This document shows, piece by piece, positions 1 to 8,061 of a DNA stretch of 64,000 nt (positions within the stretch are counted from its first letter, which is position 1; the number at the start of each line of letters is the position of its first letter). The DNA lies in NCBI GenBank assembly GCA_022041995.1, contig CP074390.1:2232001-2296000 (forward strand), read 5' to 3'. The position numbers and the translations under genes were made by a program. The notes below the pieces were generated by a model that had not been told where the DNA came from, searched no databases, and saw nothing but the letters and a program-made list of their open reading frames with translations. This DNA comes from Cupriavidus necator (GTDB taxonomy: Bacteria; Pseudomonadota; Gammaproteobacteria; Burkholderiales; Burkholderiaceae).

Positions 1-701
1 GGCGTCTGCACTACGCCCACGCGCGCATCGCTGAACAGGCCCACAGTGCGCAGCAGGATATTGCGATGCGGCGCGAAGTCGGCGTCCAGCACCAGGATAT
101 AGGGCGCGCCGCCGGCCGCGGCGCTGTGGCGCAGGCCATTGTTGAGATTGCCGGCCTTGGCGTGGGCATTGTCCGGGCGCGTCACGTAGTGCGCGCCGAC
201 GCGCTCGCAGAACTCGCGCAGCCAGTCGCGGCGGGTATCGTCCAGCACCCAGACGCGGAAGTCGGGATAGTCGATCGCCAGCGCCGAGACAATGGTCTTC
301 TCCAGGATGTCCAGGCCTTCGTTGTAGGTGGCGATGAAGATGTCCACCGGCGGCACCTGCTTCGCGCGGCGCAGCGCGGCCTCGCCCGCATCGGCGTCAG
401 GCGTGTGGTTGCTGGTGCGCGCCAGCACCACGATCGACAGCAGCGTATAGGCCAGCGTCATGCATTCGAAGGCAAAGAACACATGAGCCCACACGCTGGT
501 GAAGGTCATCTGCCAGTCCGGCAGCGTTTCGCGGATGCGCCACGTCAGGTACACCGCCAGCAGCAAGGCGGTGACGCCGCCGAACAGCACACGGTCCGCC
601 GGCCGGTCATGCCGGCACAGCATCGAGAGCAGCACCATCGCCAGCAGCACGCCGCCGTTGATGACCAGCAGCGTCTGGTTTTCCAGAAACAGGGCGAACA
701 T
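1..701 (-). CDS. Membrane glycosyltransferase family 2, BcsA/Alg8-like (partial, C-terminus off the window)
   Basis: The first ~234 residues of a processive membrane glycosyltransferase are visible. Two hydrophobic segments lie in the first ~60 residues. The GT-A domain follows, with a TYNEG motif, a conserved LDD...R stretch, the AKAGNLNNGL segment and a DAD (DxD) nucleotide-sugar/metal site at residues 206-208. This order matches cellulose-synthase-like enzymes that polymerise and export a glycan across the inner membrane. The ATG at 701 lies two bases after the stop of the upstream gene, so the two are translationally linked. With the membrane-fusion protein and alpha-barrel protein upstream it probably makes an exopolysaccharide. 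The sugar cannot be read from the sequence. The QxxRW and C-terminal membrane parts lie outside the window. Confidence 0.85.
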   Translation of the reverse strand, partial: MFALFLENQTLLVINGGVLLAMVLLSMLCRHDRPADRVLFGGVTALLLAVYLTWRIRETLPDWQMTFTSVWAHVFFAFECMTLAYTLLSIVVLARTSNHTPDADAGEAALRRAKQVPPVDIFIATYNEGLDILEKTIVSALAIDYPDFRVWVLDDTRRDWLREFCERVGAHYVTRPDNAHAKAGNLNNGLRHSAAAGGAPYILVLDADFAPHRNILLRTVGLFSDARVGVVQT

Positions 702-703
702 CG

Positions 704-2056
704 TCACTCCTTGGCGGTGGTGTTGGCAGGGGCGGTTGCAGGTGCCGCGGCCGCAATGGCTGGCGGCGGACAGGACGTCTCCAGGCATCCGCCCGGACGG
801 AAGGGGTTCCAGCGCGCCGCGGCCAGCACGGCCCATGCGGTGGCGCCCAGGTGGGGCAGGTGGAAGTAGTGGAAATCTTCCGTGGTCGAGGTGGGCCCGA
901 TCGACAGCCCGGTGCTGACGCGCGCCTCGGGTGTGGCGTAGAGCATCCCGGACGGCGCCCGCTGCGACAGCAGCAGCTGCCACAGTGGCTGCGCCTGTTG
1001 GGCCTGCCCGGCGGCCTGCAGCACCAGCGCGGCCTGCCCGGTGCCTTCGGTCCAGATGCCGTCGGGGCCGCCCTTGAAACCGTAGCCTGCGCCGGCGCGG
1101 TGCCTGGCCTCCACCCACGCCAGGTTGCGGCGCCAGTCCTGCGGCGGGTCCGGGATCGCGATCAGCGGCCACAGCACCGCATCCAGCGCGGACGGGCCGG
1201 CGTTTGGCGCGCGGCCATCGTCGCGCGTGCCGATGATGAAGCGGCCCTCGCGCGCCTGCCACATGGCGCCGACAAAGCCGCGCGAGCGGGCCGCGCCATC
1301 GCGCCAGCGCGGATCGTTGCGCTGGCTGGCGAGCCAGCTGAAGGCGGCATAGGTATCGACGTTATGCTCGGTGGATTTCCAGCCCTGGCGGGTCTGCTTC
1401 GGCTCGTGGCCGAAGAAGCCGCCGATATAGCCGGCGGGCGCGCCCGTGTCGGGCACGGTGGCATGCACCCAGCCCATCAGCGCGGCGGCGCCATCGAGGT
1501 AGCGCGCATCGCGCGTGGCGTCATGCACCGCCAGCAGCAGCAGCGCGGCCCAGGCCACGTTCCCGGTGGCGGTGCCGGCCTGGTAGGCATCTTCAAACCA
1601 GCGCTTGCTGGGCTCGTCCCACCAGCCTGGCAGCGGCACCGGGCCGGCCGGCAGCGGGCCGGCCCGGTAGGCGTTGCGCAGGCGCGCATCGCGGAAGTGG
1701 CGGTCCTGGCGGGTCGCCTGCAGCACGGCGTCGGCAATGCGGCGCGCTTCGGCGGGACGCTTGCAGGCAACCAGCGCGATGCCGGCCAGCGCATTGTCGT
1801 AGACGAAGGCGGCGTTGCGCAGCGCCGGGGCCAGCGGCTCGCCGCCCGGCGCGGGTTCATAGCTGGCGAGGAAGACGGGGCCGCTGCCGCTTTCACGGCT
1901 GACGCGCTCGGCCAGCGTCTTGCAGCCGTCGGCCAGCAGCGTCTGCTGGGCTGGCTCGGCAGCGCGCCCCGCGCATGGCGCCAGCGCGAGCACGGCGGGA
2001 AGCAGCGCGCCGGCAACCAGGCGGGGCAGGCGTGCAGTCGGGATCGGCAGTCGCAT
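704..2056 (-). CDS. Periplasmic six-hairpin glycosidase-like protein of an exopolysaccharide operon
   Basis: 450 residues with an N-terminal signal peptide (Arg-rich start, hydrophobic core ending near AGRAAEP, ~residue 33). The body is Trp- and Ala-rich helical repeats with aromatic/acidic motifs (WWDEPSKRWFEDAYQAG, STEHNVDTYAAFSWL, GIWTEGTGQAAL) typical of (alpha/alpha)6-barrel glycoside hydrolase-like proteins. By analogy with cellulose and alginate systems, such a protein in a synthase operon trims or modifies polymer in the periplasm; this is inference. It lies between the membrane-fusion protein gene (27-bp gap) and the glycosyltransferase gene (2-bp gap). The tail is low-complexity Ala/Pro. 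Homologues of this type are sometimes given unrelated enzyme names; nothing here supports a lyase. Confidence 0.6.
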   Translation of the reverse strand: MRLPIPTARLPRLVAGALLPAVLALAPCAGRAAEPAQQTLLADGCKTLAERVSRESGSGPVFLASYEPAPGGEPLAPALRNAAFVYDNALAGIALVACKRPAEARRIADAVLQATRQDRHFRDARLRNAYRAGPLPAGPVPLPGWWDEPSKRWFEDAYQAGTATGNVAWAALLLLAVHDATRDARYLDGAAALMGWVHATVPDTGAPAGYIGGFFGHEPKQTRQGWKSTEHNVDTYAAFSWLASQRNDPRWRDGAARSRGFVGAMWQAREGRFIIGTRDDGRAPNAGPSALDAVLWPLIAIPDPPQDWRRNLAWVEARHRAGAGYGFKGGPDGIWTEGTGQAALVLQAAGQAQQAQPLWQLLLSQRAPSGMLYATPEARVSTGLSIGPTSTTEDFHYFHLPHLGATAWAVLAAARWNPFRPGGCLETSCPPPAIAAAAPATAPANTTAKE

Positions 2057-2083
2057 CCGGGTCTCCTTTGCCTGCGTCGGCGG

Positions 2084-3481
2084 TTATATCAGCGATGCCC
2101 GCAGCTGGCCCAGCCAGCTCTGGTTCAGCGTCACGCGCGCCCAGCGGCCCATGCCGCAATGGCCGGACTGGCTTGGCCCTGCAGCGGCACGTGTTGCTGT
2201 CCCTGAGGCAGCAGCCTTGCCCGGCACGTTGTCCAGCGGGCGGTCGAGCTTGGCGATCACATAGATCTCGTTCTTCTCGATCGGCGGGAATGGCACGAAG
2301 TAACGCGCCTGGTCGCCGTCCGGCGCGCGCGGCAGCACCTCCGCCACCGATGCCGGCAACGCCGTGGGCACGCCGTCGACATGCACGTTCAGCCGTGCAC
2401 CGGGCAGCAGGTTGTCGCTGAGGCTGCGCGGGAACACCGCCACCACGCGCGTCTGCGCGCAGTTGCTGGCGCGCGCCAGGGTGGCGCCGGCGGCCACGCG
2501 CATGCCGGGCTGCGCGATCAGGTCTTCGATGGTGCCGGGTTCGGTCGAGCGGGTCTCCAGGTTGGAGAGCCGGTCGAGGCGTTCCTGTTCCGTGGCGATC
2601 ATCGCGTCGACCGACTTGCCATAGGCCTCGAGTTGTTCCAGCTCTGCCGTCAGCTGTGCCGATTCCGCGCTAAGTACCTGGCGCCGCTGGGCCAGCGTGG
2701 CGCTGGGGCCGTCGGTGGACGAGGCATAGACCTTGTTGCGCGCGGCCTCGCTCACGCCGACGGCGTTATCCAGCTCGGCCTTGGCCGCCGCCTTGGCATT
2801 GGAAAGCATCGACAGCTGGTAGCGCGAGGCATTGGTGTAGGCCTCGCTGACCGCCCCGGCCCACTGCATGCTCTGGTTGCGGTTGACCACTTCCTGCTGC
2901 TGGTCTTCCTGTGCCTTGGCCGATGCCAGGCGCGCCTCCAGCGCGCGTACGCGCGCCCCGTGCTCGCGTTGCGCAGCGCTGTTGTAGCGCTGCAGGTCCT
3001 GCTCGGTGGCGGCCATAAGCCGGCGGTTGCTTTCCAGCCGGGCCTTGGCGGAGTCATAGCGCTGCTGGTTGTCGAGCTTCTTGCCGGTCAGGTCGACCAG
3101 CAGCGAACGGTCGATGTTCGGGTTCTGCACGATCATCAGCGCCTGGTTGGCCGAGAACGGCTGGTCCGCGGCCACCATCTGCTTCATCACGATGCCTTCC
3201 ACGGGAGACGTCACCAGGCTGACCGGGCTGTTCACCACGGCCCGCTCCGACGAGCGCGTAAACACATTTGGAAACATGATTGTCAGCACGGCCCAGATGA
3301 TGAACAGCACCACCCCGTAGCCCGCCATGCGCGGCACGATATGCCACAGCGGCACGGGAACGGGTTGCGGGCGTTGCACCAGGCCGTCGCCATGGGGCAG
3401 GCGCAGCGGAGCCGGTGTCAGCGGGTGTTGTCTGGGTGGCGGATTGTTGCGCTGGTCGCCCATGGTGGTGTTCTCCGGCAA
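2084..3481 (-). CDS. HlyD/Alg44-like membrane fusion protein
   Basis: 465 residues. A Pro-rich cytoplasmic N-terminus (~50 residues) is followed by one membrane segment at about 52-70 and a lipoyl-like half (VVNSPVSLVTSPVEGIVMKQM). A long periplasmic coiled coil spans about 130-300 (many Gln/Ala/Arg heptads), then a second beta-barrel half (SNCAQTRVVAVFPRSLSDNLLPGARLNVHVDG). This is the layout of HlyD-type adaptors; in alginate synthesis Alg44 plays this part beside the synthase Alg8. No PilZ c-di-GMP motif (RxxxR...D/NxSxxG) is seen in the N-terminus, unlike Alg44. It is the first gene of a three-gene minus-strand operon. A downstream start at Met7 is also possible. Confidence 0.8.
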   Translation of the reverse strand: MPENTTMGDQRNNPPPRQHPLTPAPLRLPHGDGLVQRPQPVPVPLWHIVPRMAGYGVVLFIIWAVLTIMFPNVFTRSSERAVVNSPVSLVTSPVEGIVMKQMVAADQPFSANQALMIVQNPNIDRSLLVDLTGKKLDNQQRYDSAKARLESNRRLMAATEQDLQRYNSAAQREHGARVRALEARLASAKAQEDQQQEVVNRNQSMQWAGAVSEAYTNASRYQLSMLSNAKAAAKAELDNAVGVSEAARNKVYASSTDGPSATLAQRRQVLSAESAQLTAELEQLEAYGKSVDAMIATEQERLDRLSNLETRSTEPGTIEDLIAQPGMRVAAGATLARASNCAQTRVVAVFPRSLSDNLLPGARLNVHVDGVPTALPASVAEVLPRAPDGDQARYFVPFPPIEKNEIYVIAKLDRPLDNVPGKAAASGTATRAAAGPSQSGHCGMGRWARVTLNQSWLGQLRASLI

Positions 3482-3981
3482 GCAAAGTCAAAAAGCGTCC
3501 CCGCCGGCATGCACAGGTGCAGGCCGGGCGAGCGAAATTCCAGGCAAGCGGGCAGCGTCGCGCAAGGGCTGTCGCGCGGTGCCCGGCTTGCATGTCCCCA
3601 ATTCAGTTTGTTGTCTGCAGCACGCGCGATGTGGCCAGGCCGTATCGGCGCACCTTGCAATCGGGCCGACAAGCGGCCCGTGGATCAGCCCGGCTTCATC
3701 CGGGCAGAGTTGAACAATGGCCAGTTAATGACCAAGAAGTGGCAGCCCGCTGACGCAAAGATTCATGCACTCAGGCCGCCGCGTGTGAGTTATAGGCTAG
3801 TCAGTTGCCCCGTCCCTTGCTGTAAAAATGTGTAAGGGGAGGCTGTAGCACTGCTTAATACGGCAGTAACATGGCATGCCGTGCACGACGAATGCGGCAC
3901 ACAATGATGAGGTTTTGATAGCGCTGGCGAGGGTGTTGAATCTGGCAGCGATGGCAGCTGACGCGCGCTGCGGTCACGCGG
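3482..3981. other. 500-bp non-coding region upstream of the exopolysaccharide operon
   Basis: No convincing gene on either strand. It separates the 3' end of the MFS gene from the start of the membrane-fusion gene, both on the minus strand, so it must carry the exopolysaccharide promoter and a leader of up to several hundred bases. An A/T-richer patch lies at about 3770-3870, the most likely promoter location. Two GC-rich hairpins lie downstream of it in the minus-strand transcript (separate entry). No riboswitch class was recognised. Confidence 0.5.
3662..3705 (-). other. Tandem GC-rich hairpins in the exopolysaccharide leader
   Basis: Two perfect stems sit eight bases apart: GCCCGG/CCGGGC with a 6-nt loop (688-705 of the 3 kb region, i.e. 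3688-3705) and CGGGCCG/CGGCCCG with a 5-nt loop (3662-3680). On the minus strand they would form consecutively about 180 nt before the membrane-fusion start codon. No U-tract follows, so a simple intrinsic terminator is unlikely. A structured leader or a protein-binding site is possible. GC-rich genomes produce such stems by chance fairly often. Confidence 0.35.
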
Positions 3982-5454
3982 CTAATCGTCGGCAGCGAGC
4001 GGCGGCGCGATGTGCTCCAGCGGCCGGCGTTCGGCGTCGATGCCGAAGCGCAATGCCAGCAGCCCGGCGACGATCACCAGCACCGCGCCGAAGCCGTAGC
4101 CTGCCGCCACGGCTTCGCGGCTGCCGCTTTCAATCAGCGCGCCCAGCAGCACCGGCGCGATAAAGCCGCCGGTGCCAGTGCCCACGGCATAGAACACCGA
4201 GATCGCCAGCGCGCGCATTTCCAGCGGGAATACTTCGCTGGCGGTCAGGTAGGCGGAGCTGGCCGCGGCCGAGGCCAGGAAGAACACCGCCGACCAGCAC
4301 AGCGCCTGGGCGCGCGCATCGAGCCAGCCTTCAACGAAGGCCCAGCCGGTCAGTGCCAGGCCGATGCCGGACAGCACGTAGGTGGCGGCAATCATGCGCC
4401 GGCGCCCGATGTGGTCGAACAGCGGGCCAAGCAGCAGCGGCCCCAGGGCGTTGCCCAGTGCAAAGGGAAAGATATACAGCGCCACGCGCGCTTCCGGCAC
4501 GGCATAGAAGCGCGTCAGCACCAGCGCATAGGTGAAGAAGATCGCGTTGTAGAAGAAGGCCTGCGCCACCATCAGCGCCAGCGTGATCACGCTGCGGCGG
4601 CGAAAGCGCCGCAACAGCAGGTGCATGACTTCGCCCACGCCCGGCGCGGCGCGCCGGCGCATGGCCATCGCGACGCAATCGGGTGCCACCGGCGGCAGCG
4701 GGCCGTGGCGGGCGCGCACCTCGGCCTCGATCGCGGCGATCACGCGCTCGGCCTCTTCCAGGCGGCCGTGGGTGGCAAGCCAGCGCGGGCTCTCCGGCAC
4801 ATGCCTGCGCACCAGAACGATTGCCACGGCCAGCACCGCACCCAGCGCGAAGCAGACCCGCCAGCCCCAGACGGGGCCGAACACGCGCGCATCGAGCAGC
4901 ACCAGGCTCAGCCCGGCGCCCAGCGCCGCGCCCAGCCAGAAGCTGCCGTTGATGGCCAGGTTGACACGCCCGCGCACGCGCGCCGGGATCAGTTCGTCGA
5001 TGGCGGAATTGATGGCGGCATATTCGCCGCCGATGCCAAGGCCGGTGAAGAAGCGGCAGGCCGCAAAGAAGGCAAAGCCGGGTGAGAACGCAGTTGCCAG
5101 CGTCGCCACCATGTAGACCGCGAGCGTGGCCAGGAACAGCCGCTTGCGCCCGAGGCGGTCGGCCATGCGCCCGAACACCAGCGCCCCCAGCACCGCGCCG
5201 GCGATATACAGCGACCCCGACCAGCCCACCTGCGTCGCGGTCAGACCCAGCGTATCGGGGCGCTCCAGCACGGCGCCGACCGAGCCCACCAGCGTGACTT
5301 CCAGGCCATCGAGCACCCAGGCAATGCCCAGCGCAATCGCCACGCGCCAGTGCCAGCGCGACCAAGGCAGGCGGTCCAGCCGCCCGGGAATGTCGGTGCG
5401 GAATGCGGTGTCGACGGGCAGGCTGGCGAGGGCGGTATCAGTTGGCATCGCCAA
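3982..5454 (-). CDS. MFS transporter, sugar/organic acid porter type
   Basis: 490 residues, 12 predicted membrane segments with a long central loop (~residues 225-260), the usual size for the family. Signature motifs are visible: GRMADRLGRKR between helices 2 and 3, and RFFTGLGIGGEYAAINSAIDELIPARVRGR in helices 4-5, which resembles AAHS/sugar-porter proteins, and PESPRWL after helix 6. The DG pair in helix 1 (WVLDGLEVTLVG) is typical of organic-acid and aromatic-acid carriers. It follows the TRAP operon on the same strand with a 38-bp gap, so it may be its last gene. The substrate is unknown. Confidence 0.85.
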   Translation of the reverse strand: MAMPTDTALASLPVDTAFRTDIPGRLDRLPWSRWHWRVAIALGIAWVLDGLEVTLVGSVGAVLERPDTLGLTATQVGWSGSLYIAGAVLGALVFGRMADRLGRKRLFLATLAVYMVATLATAFSPGFAFFAACRFFTGLGIGGEYAAINSAIDELIPARVRGRVNLAINGSFWLGAALGAGLSLVLLDARVFGPVWGWRVCFALGAVLAVAIVLVRRHVPESPRWLATHGRLEEAERVIAAIEAEVRARHGPLPPVAPDCVAMAMRRRAAPGVGEVMHLLLRRFRRRSVITLALMVAQAFFYNAIFFTYALVLTRFYAVPEARVALYIFPFALGNALGPLLLGPLFDHIGRRRMIAATYVLSGIGLALTGWAFVEGWLDARAQALCWSAVFFLASAAASSAYLTASEVFPLEMRALAISVFYAVGTGTGGFIAPVLLGALIESGSREAVAAGYGFGAVLVIVAGLLALRFGIDAERRPLEHIAPPLAADD

Positions 5455-5492
5455 CCAGTATAGGCAACGGGGGCAAACGGGTGCCGGCGCGC

Positions 5493-7415
5493 TCAGCGGT
5501 ACAGCACCGTGGGCAGCCAGAGGCCGATGCCGGGGAAGACGTAGAGCAGCACCAGCGCGATCAGCTGGATGCCCATGAACGGCAGCATGCCCAGGAAGAT
5601 CTGGTTCAGCGTGACATGCGGCGGCGCCACGCCCTTCAGGTAGAACGCGGCCATTGCCACCGGCGGCGACAGGAAGGCGGTCTGCAGGTTCAGCGCCACC
5701 AGCAGCCCGAAGAACAGCGGGTCAATGCCGAAGTTGTCCAGCAACGGGATAAAGATCGGCATGAAGATGATGATGATCTCGGTCCATTCCAGCGGCCAGC
5801 CCAGCAGGAAGATGATGACCTGCGCCAGGATCATGAACTGCACCGCCGACAGGTTCAGCGACAGCACCCATTGCTCGACCAGCGCCTGCCCGCCCAGCAG
5901 CGCGAACGCTGCCGAGAAGATCGACGAGCCCACAAACAGCCAGCACACCATGGCGCTGGTCTTGGCCGTCAGCAGCACTGATTCCTTGACCACGCGGAAG
6001 TTCAGCTGCCGGTATGCGGCGGCCAGCAGCGCGCCGCCGAGCGAGCCGACTGCTGCGGCCTCGGTGGGCGTGGCCAGCCCGAACACGATCGAGCCCAGCA
6101 CCGCCACGATCAGCAGCGCCAGCGGGAAGAACGACGCCAGCAGCATCTTGAAGATTTCCAGCCGCGCGAAGCTGAAGCGCCAGTAGAAGTACACCAGCAC
6201 CGCCGCCACCGCCGCCAGCGCGATCCAGAACCAGCGGGGTGCAGATATCGCAGCCGCCGGCGGCGCTGGCTGCGCCCCGGCTTGCGCTGCGGTGGTGGGT
6301 GCAGGGGTGGCAGCGGCGGGGGCGGCGGGGGCGGCCGGTGCGGCGGGCGCAGCGGATTCTTCCACCGGCGGCGCCTGCAGGTCGTCGAGTGCTGCGCTGC
6401 TTTCCTCGGCGCCACCCAGGGACAGCGGTGCTTCCACAGCGACGCCGGCAGCGGGCGCGGTGACCGCGCCGTACAGCGTGCCCATCACCACCACCACGGC
6501 GAGCGCCGGCAGCAGGACGATGGCCAGCTGGCGCACGAATTCGCCGCTCGGCAGGTCGGCATTGCGCGGTCCCTTGAGCGCGCGCACCATGCCGGCGCCC
6601 AGCGCAGGCAAGGCATGGGTGGCGCCGCCCGCGTGCAGCTTGCTGGCCAGCGGCGGCAGCTGCACCACCCGCTCGGCTTCCGGCAGCGGCGGCGCGAGCG
6701 CAGGCTTGAGCTTGGCCAGGATCAGGATGTAGAGGATATAGAGCCCGGTCAGCATCAGGCCCGGGAAGAACGCGCCCGCATAGAGCTGCACCACCGACAC
6801 GCCCGCGGTGGCGCCGTAGACGATCAGCAGCACCGACGGCGGGATCAGGATGCCCAGGCATCCGCCCGCGGTGACCGCGCCGGCCGACAGTGACGTGCTG
6901 TAGCCCGCGCGCAGCATGGCGGGGAAGGCCAGCAGCCCCATCAGCGTGACCACGGCGCCGACGATGCCGGTGGCGGTCGCGAAGATCGCGCAGGTCACCA
7001 GCGTGGCGACCGCGAGCGAGCCGGGAATCCACGCCAGTGCAAGGTGCAGGCTGCGGAAGAGCTTCTCGATCAGGTTGGAGCGCTCGACCAGGTAGCCCAT
7101 GAACACGAACAGCGGGATCGAGATCAGCACGTCGTTGGTCATGACGGCATAGGCCCGCTGCACCATCAGGTCCAGTGTCTGCTGCACCGCGATCGACGGA
7201 TCGGCGTGGCGGTAGGCCAGCCATGAGAACAGCACGCCCATGCCCATCAGCGTGAACGCGGTGGGGAAGCCCAGCATGATCGCCACCACGATCAGCGCCA
7301 GCATCAGCAGGCCGAGGTGCCCGTTGGTCCAGTCCGCCGGCGCGGGCATGAGCCAGACCACGGCGCCGACAATCAGCACCATCAGGGAAATGCCGAACCA
7401 CAGCTCCTTCCTCAT
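5493..7415 (-). CDS. TRAP transporter large permease (DctM), with internal insertion
   Basis: 640 residues against about 430 for a usual DctM. The N-terminal half (1-240) and C-terminal part (426-640) read as normal DctM. Residues ~245-425 are extra: a soluble stretch, a hydrophobic segment (297-318), an Ala/Pro linker (~352-390) and another membrane segment (~395-412). The segment at 300-330 (LLPALAVVVVMGTLYGAVTAP) looks like a worn copy of the canonical one at 429-462 (PLALLIVAVLGSIVFG, then ATPTEAAAVG), which suggests a partial duplication. It forms the ion-coupled translocation channel with the DctQ partner encoded just upstream; the start overlaps the dctQ stop (ATGA). Confidence 0.9.
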   Translation of the reverse strand: MRKELWFGISLMVLIVGAVVWLMPAPADWTNGHLGLLMLALIVVAIMLGFPTAFTLMGMGVLFSWLAYRHADPSIAVQQTLDLMVQRAYAVMTNDVLISIPLFVFMGYLVERSNLIEKLFRSLHLALAWIPGSLAVATLVTCAIFATATGIVGAVVTLMGLLAFPAMLRAGYSTSLSAGAVTAGGCLGILIPPSVLLIVYGATAGVSVVQLYAGAFFPGLMLTGLYILYILILAKLKPALAPPLPEAERVVQLPPLASKLHAGGATHALPALGAGMVRALKGPRNADLPSGEFVRQLAIVLLPALAVVVVMGTLYGAVTAPAAGVAVEAPLSLGGAEESSAALDDLQAPPVEESAAPAAPAAPAAPAAATPAPTTAAQAGAQPAPPAAAISAPRWFWIALAAVAAVLVYFYWRFSFARLEIFKMLLASFFPLALLIVAVLGSIVFGLATPTEAAAVGSLGGALLAAAYRQLNFRVVKESVLLTAKTSAMVCWLFVGSSIFSAAFALLGGQALVEQWVLSLNLSAVQFMILAQVIIFLLGWPLEWTEIIIIFMPIFIPLLDNFGIDPLFFGLLVALNLQTAFLSPPVAMAAFYLKGVAPPHVTLNQIFLGMLPFMGIQLIALVLLYVFPGIGLWLPTVLYR

Positions 7416-8041
7416 CGGCCGGCTCCAGGCTGGTCGTCGCGCGGCGGCGGTGACTCGGCCAGCTCAACGGTAGGGGTGCCTTGCACCATCTCCTTGAGCT
7501 GCTCGACATCGACTTCCTCGACATCGCCTGCGCGCGGCGGCCAGCTGCCGTTCGCCAGGCACAAGATGCAGCGGATGGTCTCGGCCACGCCCTGCAGCAA
7601 AAGCAGCGCGCCGGCCACGGGAATCACGGCCTTGAACGGATAGATCGGCGGGCCGTCTGCGGCGATGGAAGAGTGTTCGTCCTGTGCCAGCGAGACCTCG
7701 AAGAAATCGATGCCCGCCCAGGCCAGCGCGATCACCCCGGGGAAGAAGAAGGCCAGGTAGAGCACCAGGTCAATGGACGCCTGCATCCGCGGCGACAGGA
7801 AGCCGTAGAGGATGTCGCCGCGCACATGGCCGCGCTTGGCCAGGGTATAGGCGCCGGCCAGCATGAACAGCGTGCCGTACAGCATATTGCTGGCATCGAA
7901 CACCCAGGAGTGCGGCGTGCCCAGCGCATAGCGCGAGAACACCTCGTAGCTGATCATCAGCGTAAGCCCGATGATCAGCCACGAGGCGGCCTGGCCAATG
8001 AAGGTGCTGAGCCAGTCGATGCCCAGCAGCAGGCGTTGCAC
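7412..8041 (-). CDS. TRAP transporter small permease (DctQ)
   Basis: 209 residues with four hydrophobic segments (about 10-35, 48-70, 88-110, 135-155) and the family motif SYEVFSRYALGTPHSW near the start. The start is GTG at 8041. A charged, Glu- and Pro-rich tail of ~40 residues follows the last helix. DctQ joins DctM in the inner-membrane complex of TRAP transporters. It lies 20 bp after dctP and overlaps dctM by ATGA, so the order is dctP-dctQ-dctM in one operon. Confidence 0.88.
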   Translation of the reverse strand: MQRLLLGIDWLSTFIGQAASWLIIGLTLMISYEVFSRYALGTPHSWVFDASNMLYGTLFMLAGAYTLAKRGHVRGDILYGFLSPRMQASIDLVLYLAFFFPGVIALAWAGIDFFEVSLAQDEHSSIAADGPPIYPFKAVIPVAGALLLLQGVAETIRCILCLANGSWPPRAGDVEEVDVEQLKEMVQGTPTVELAESPPPRDDQPGAGR

Positions 8042-8061
8042 GGCGTGCGTCCCGGCGCGGC

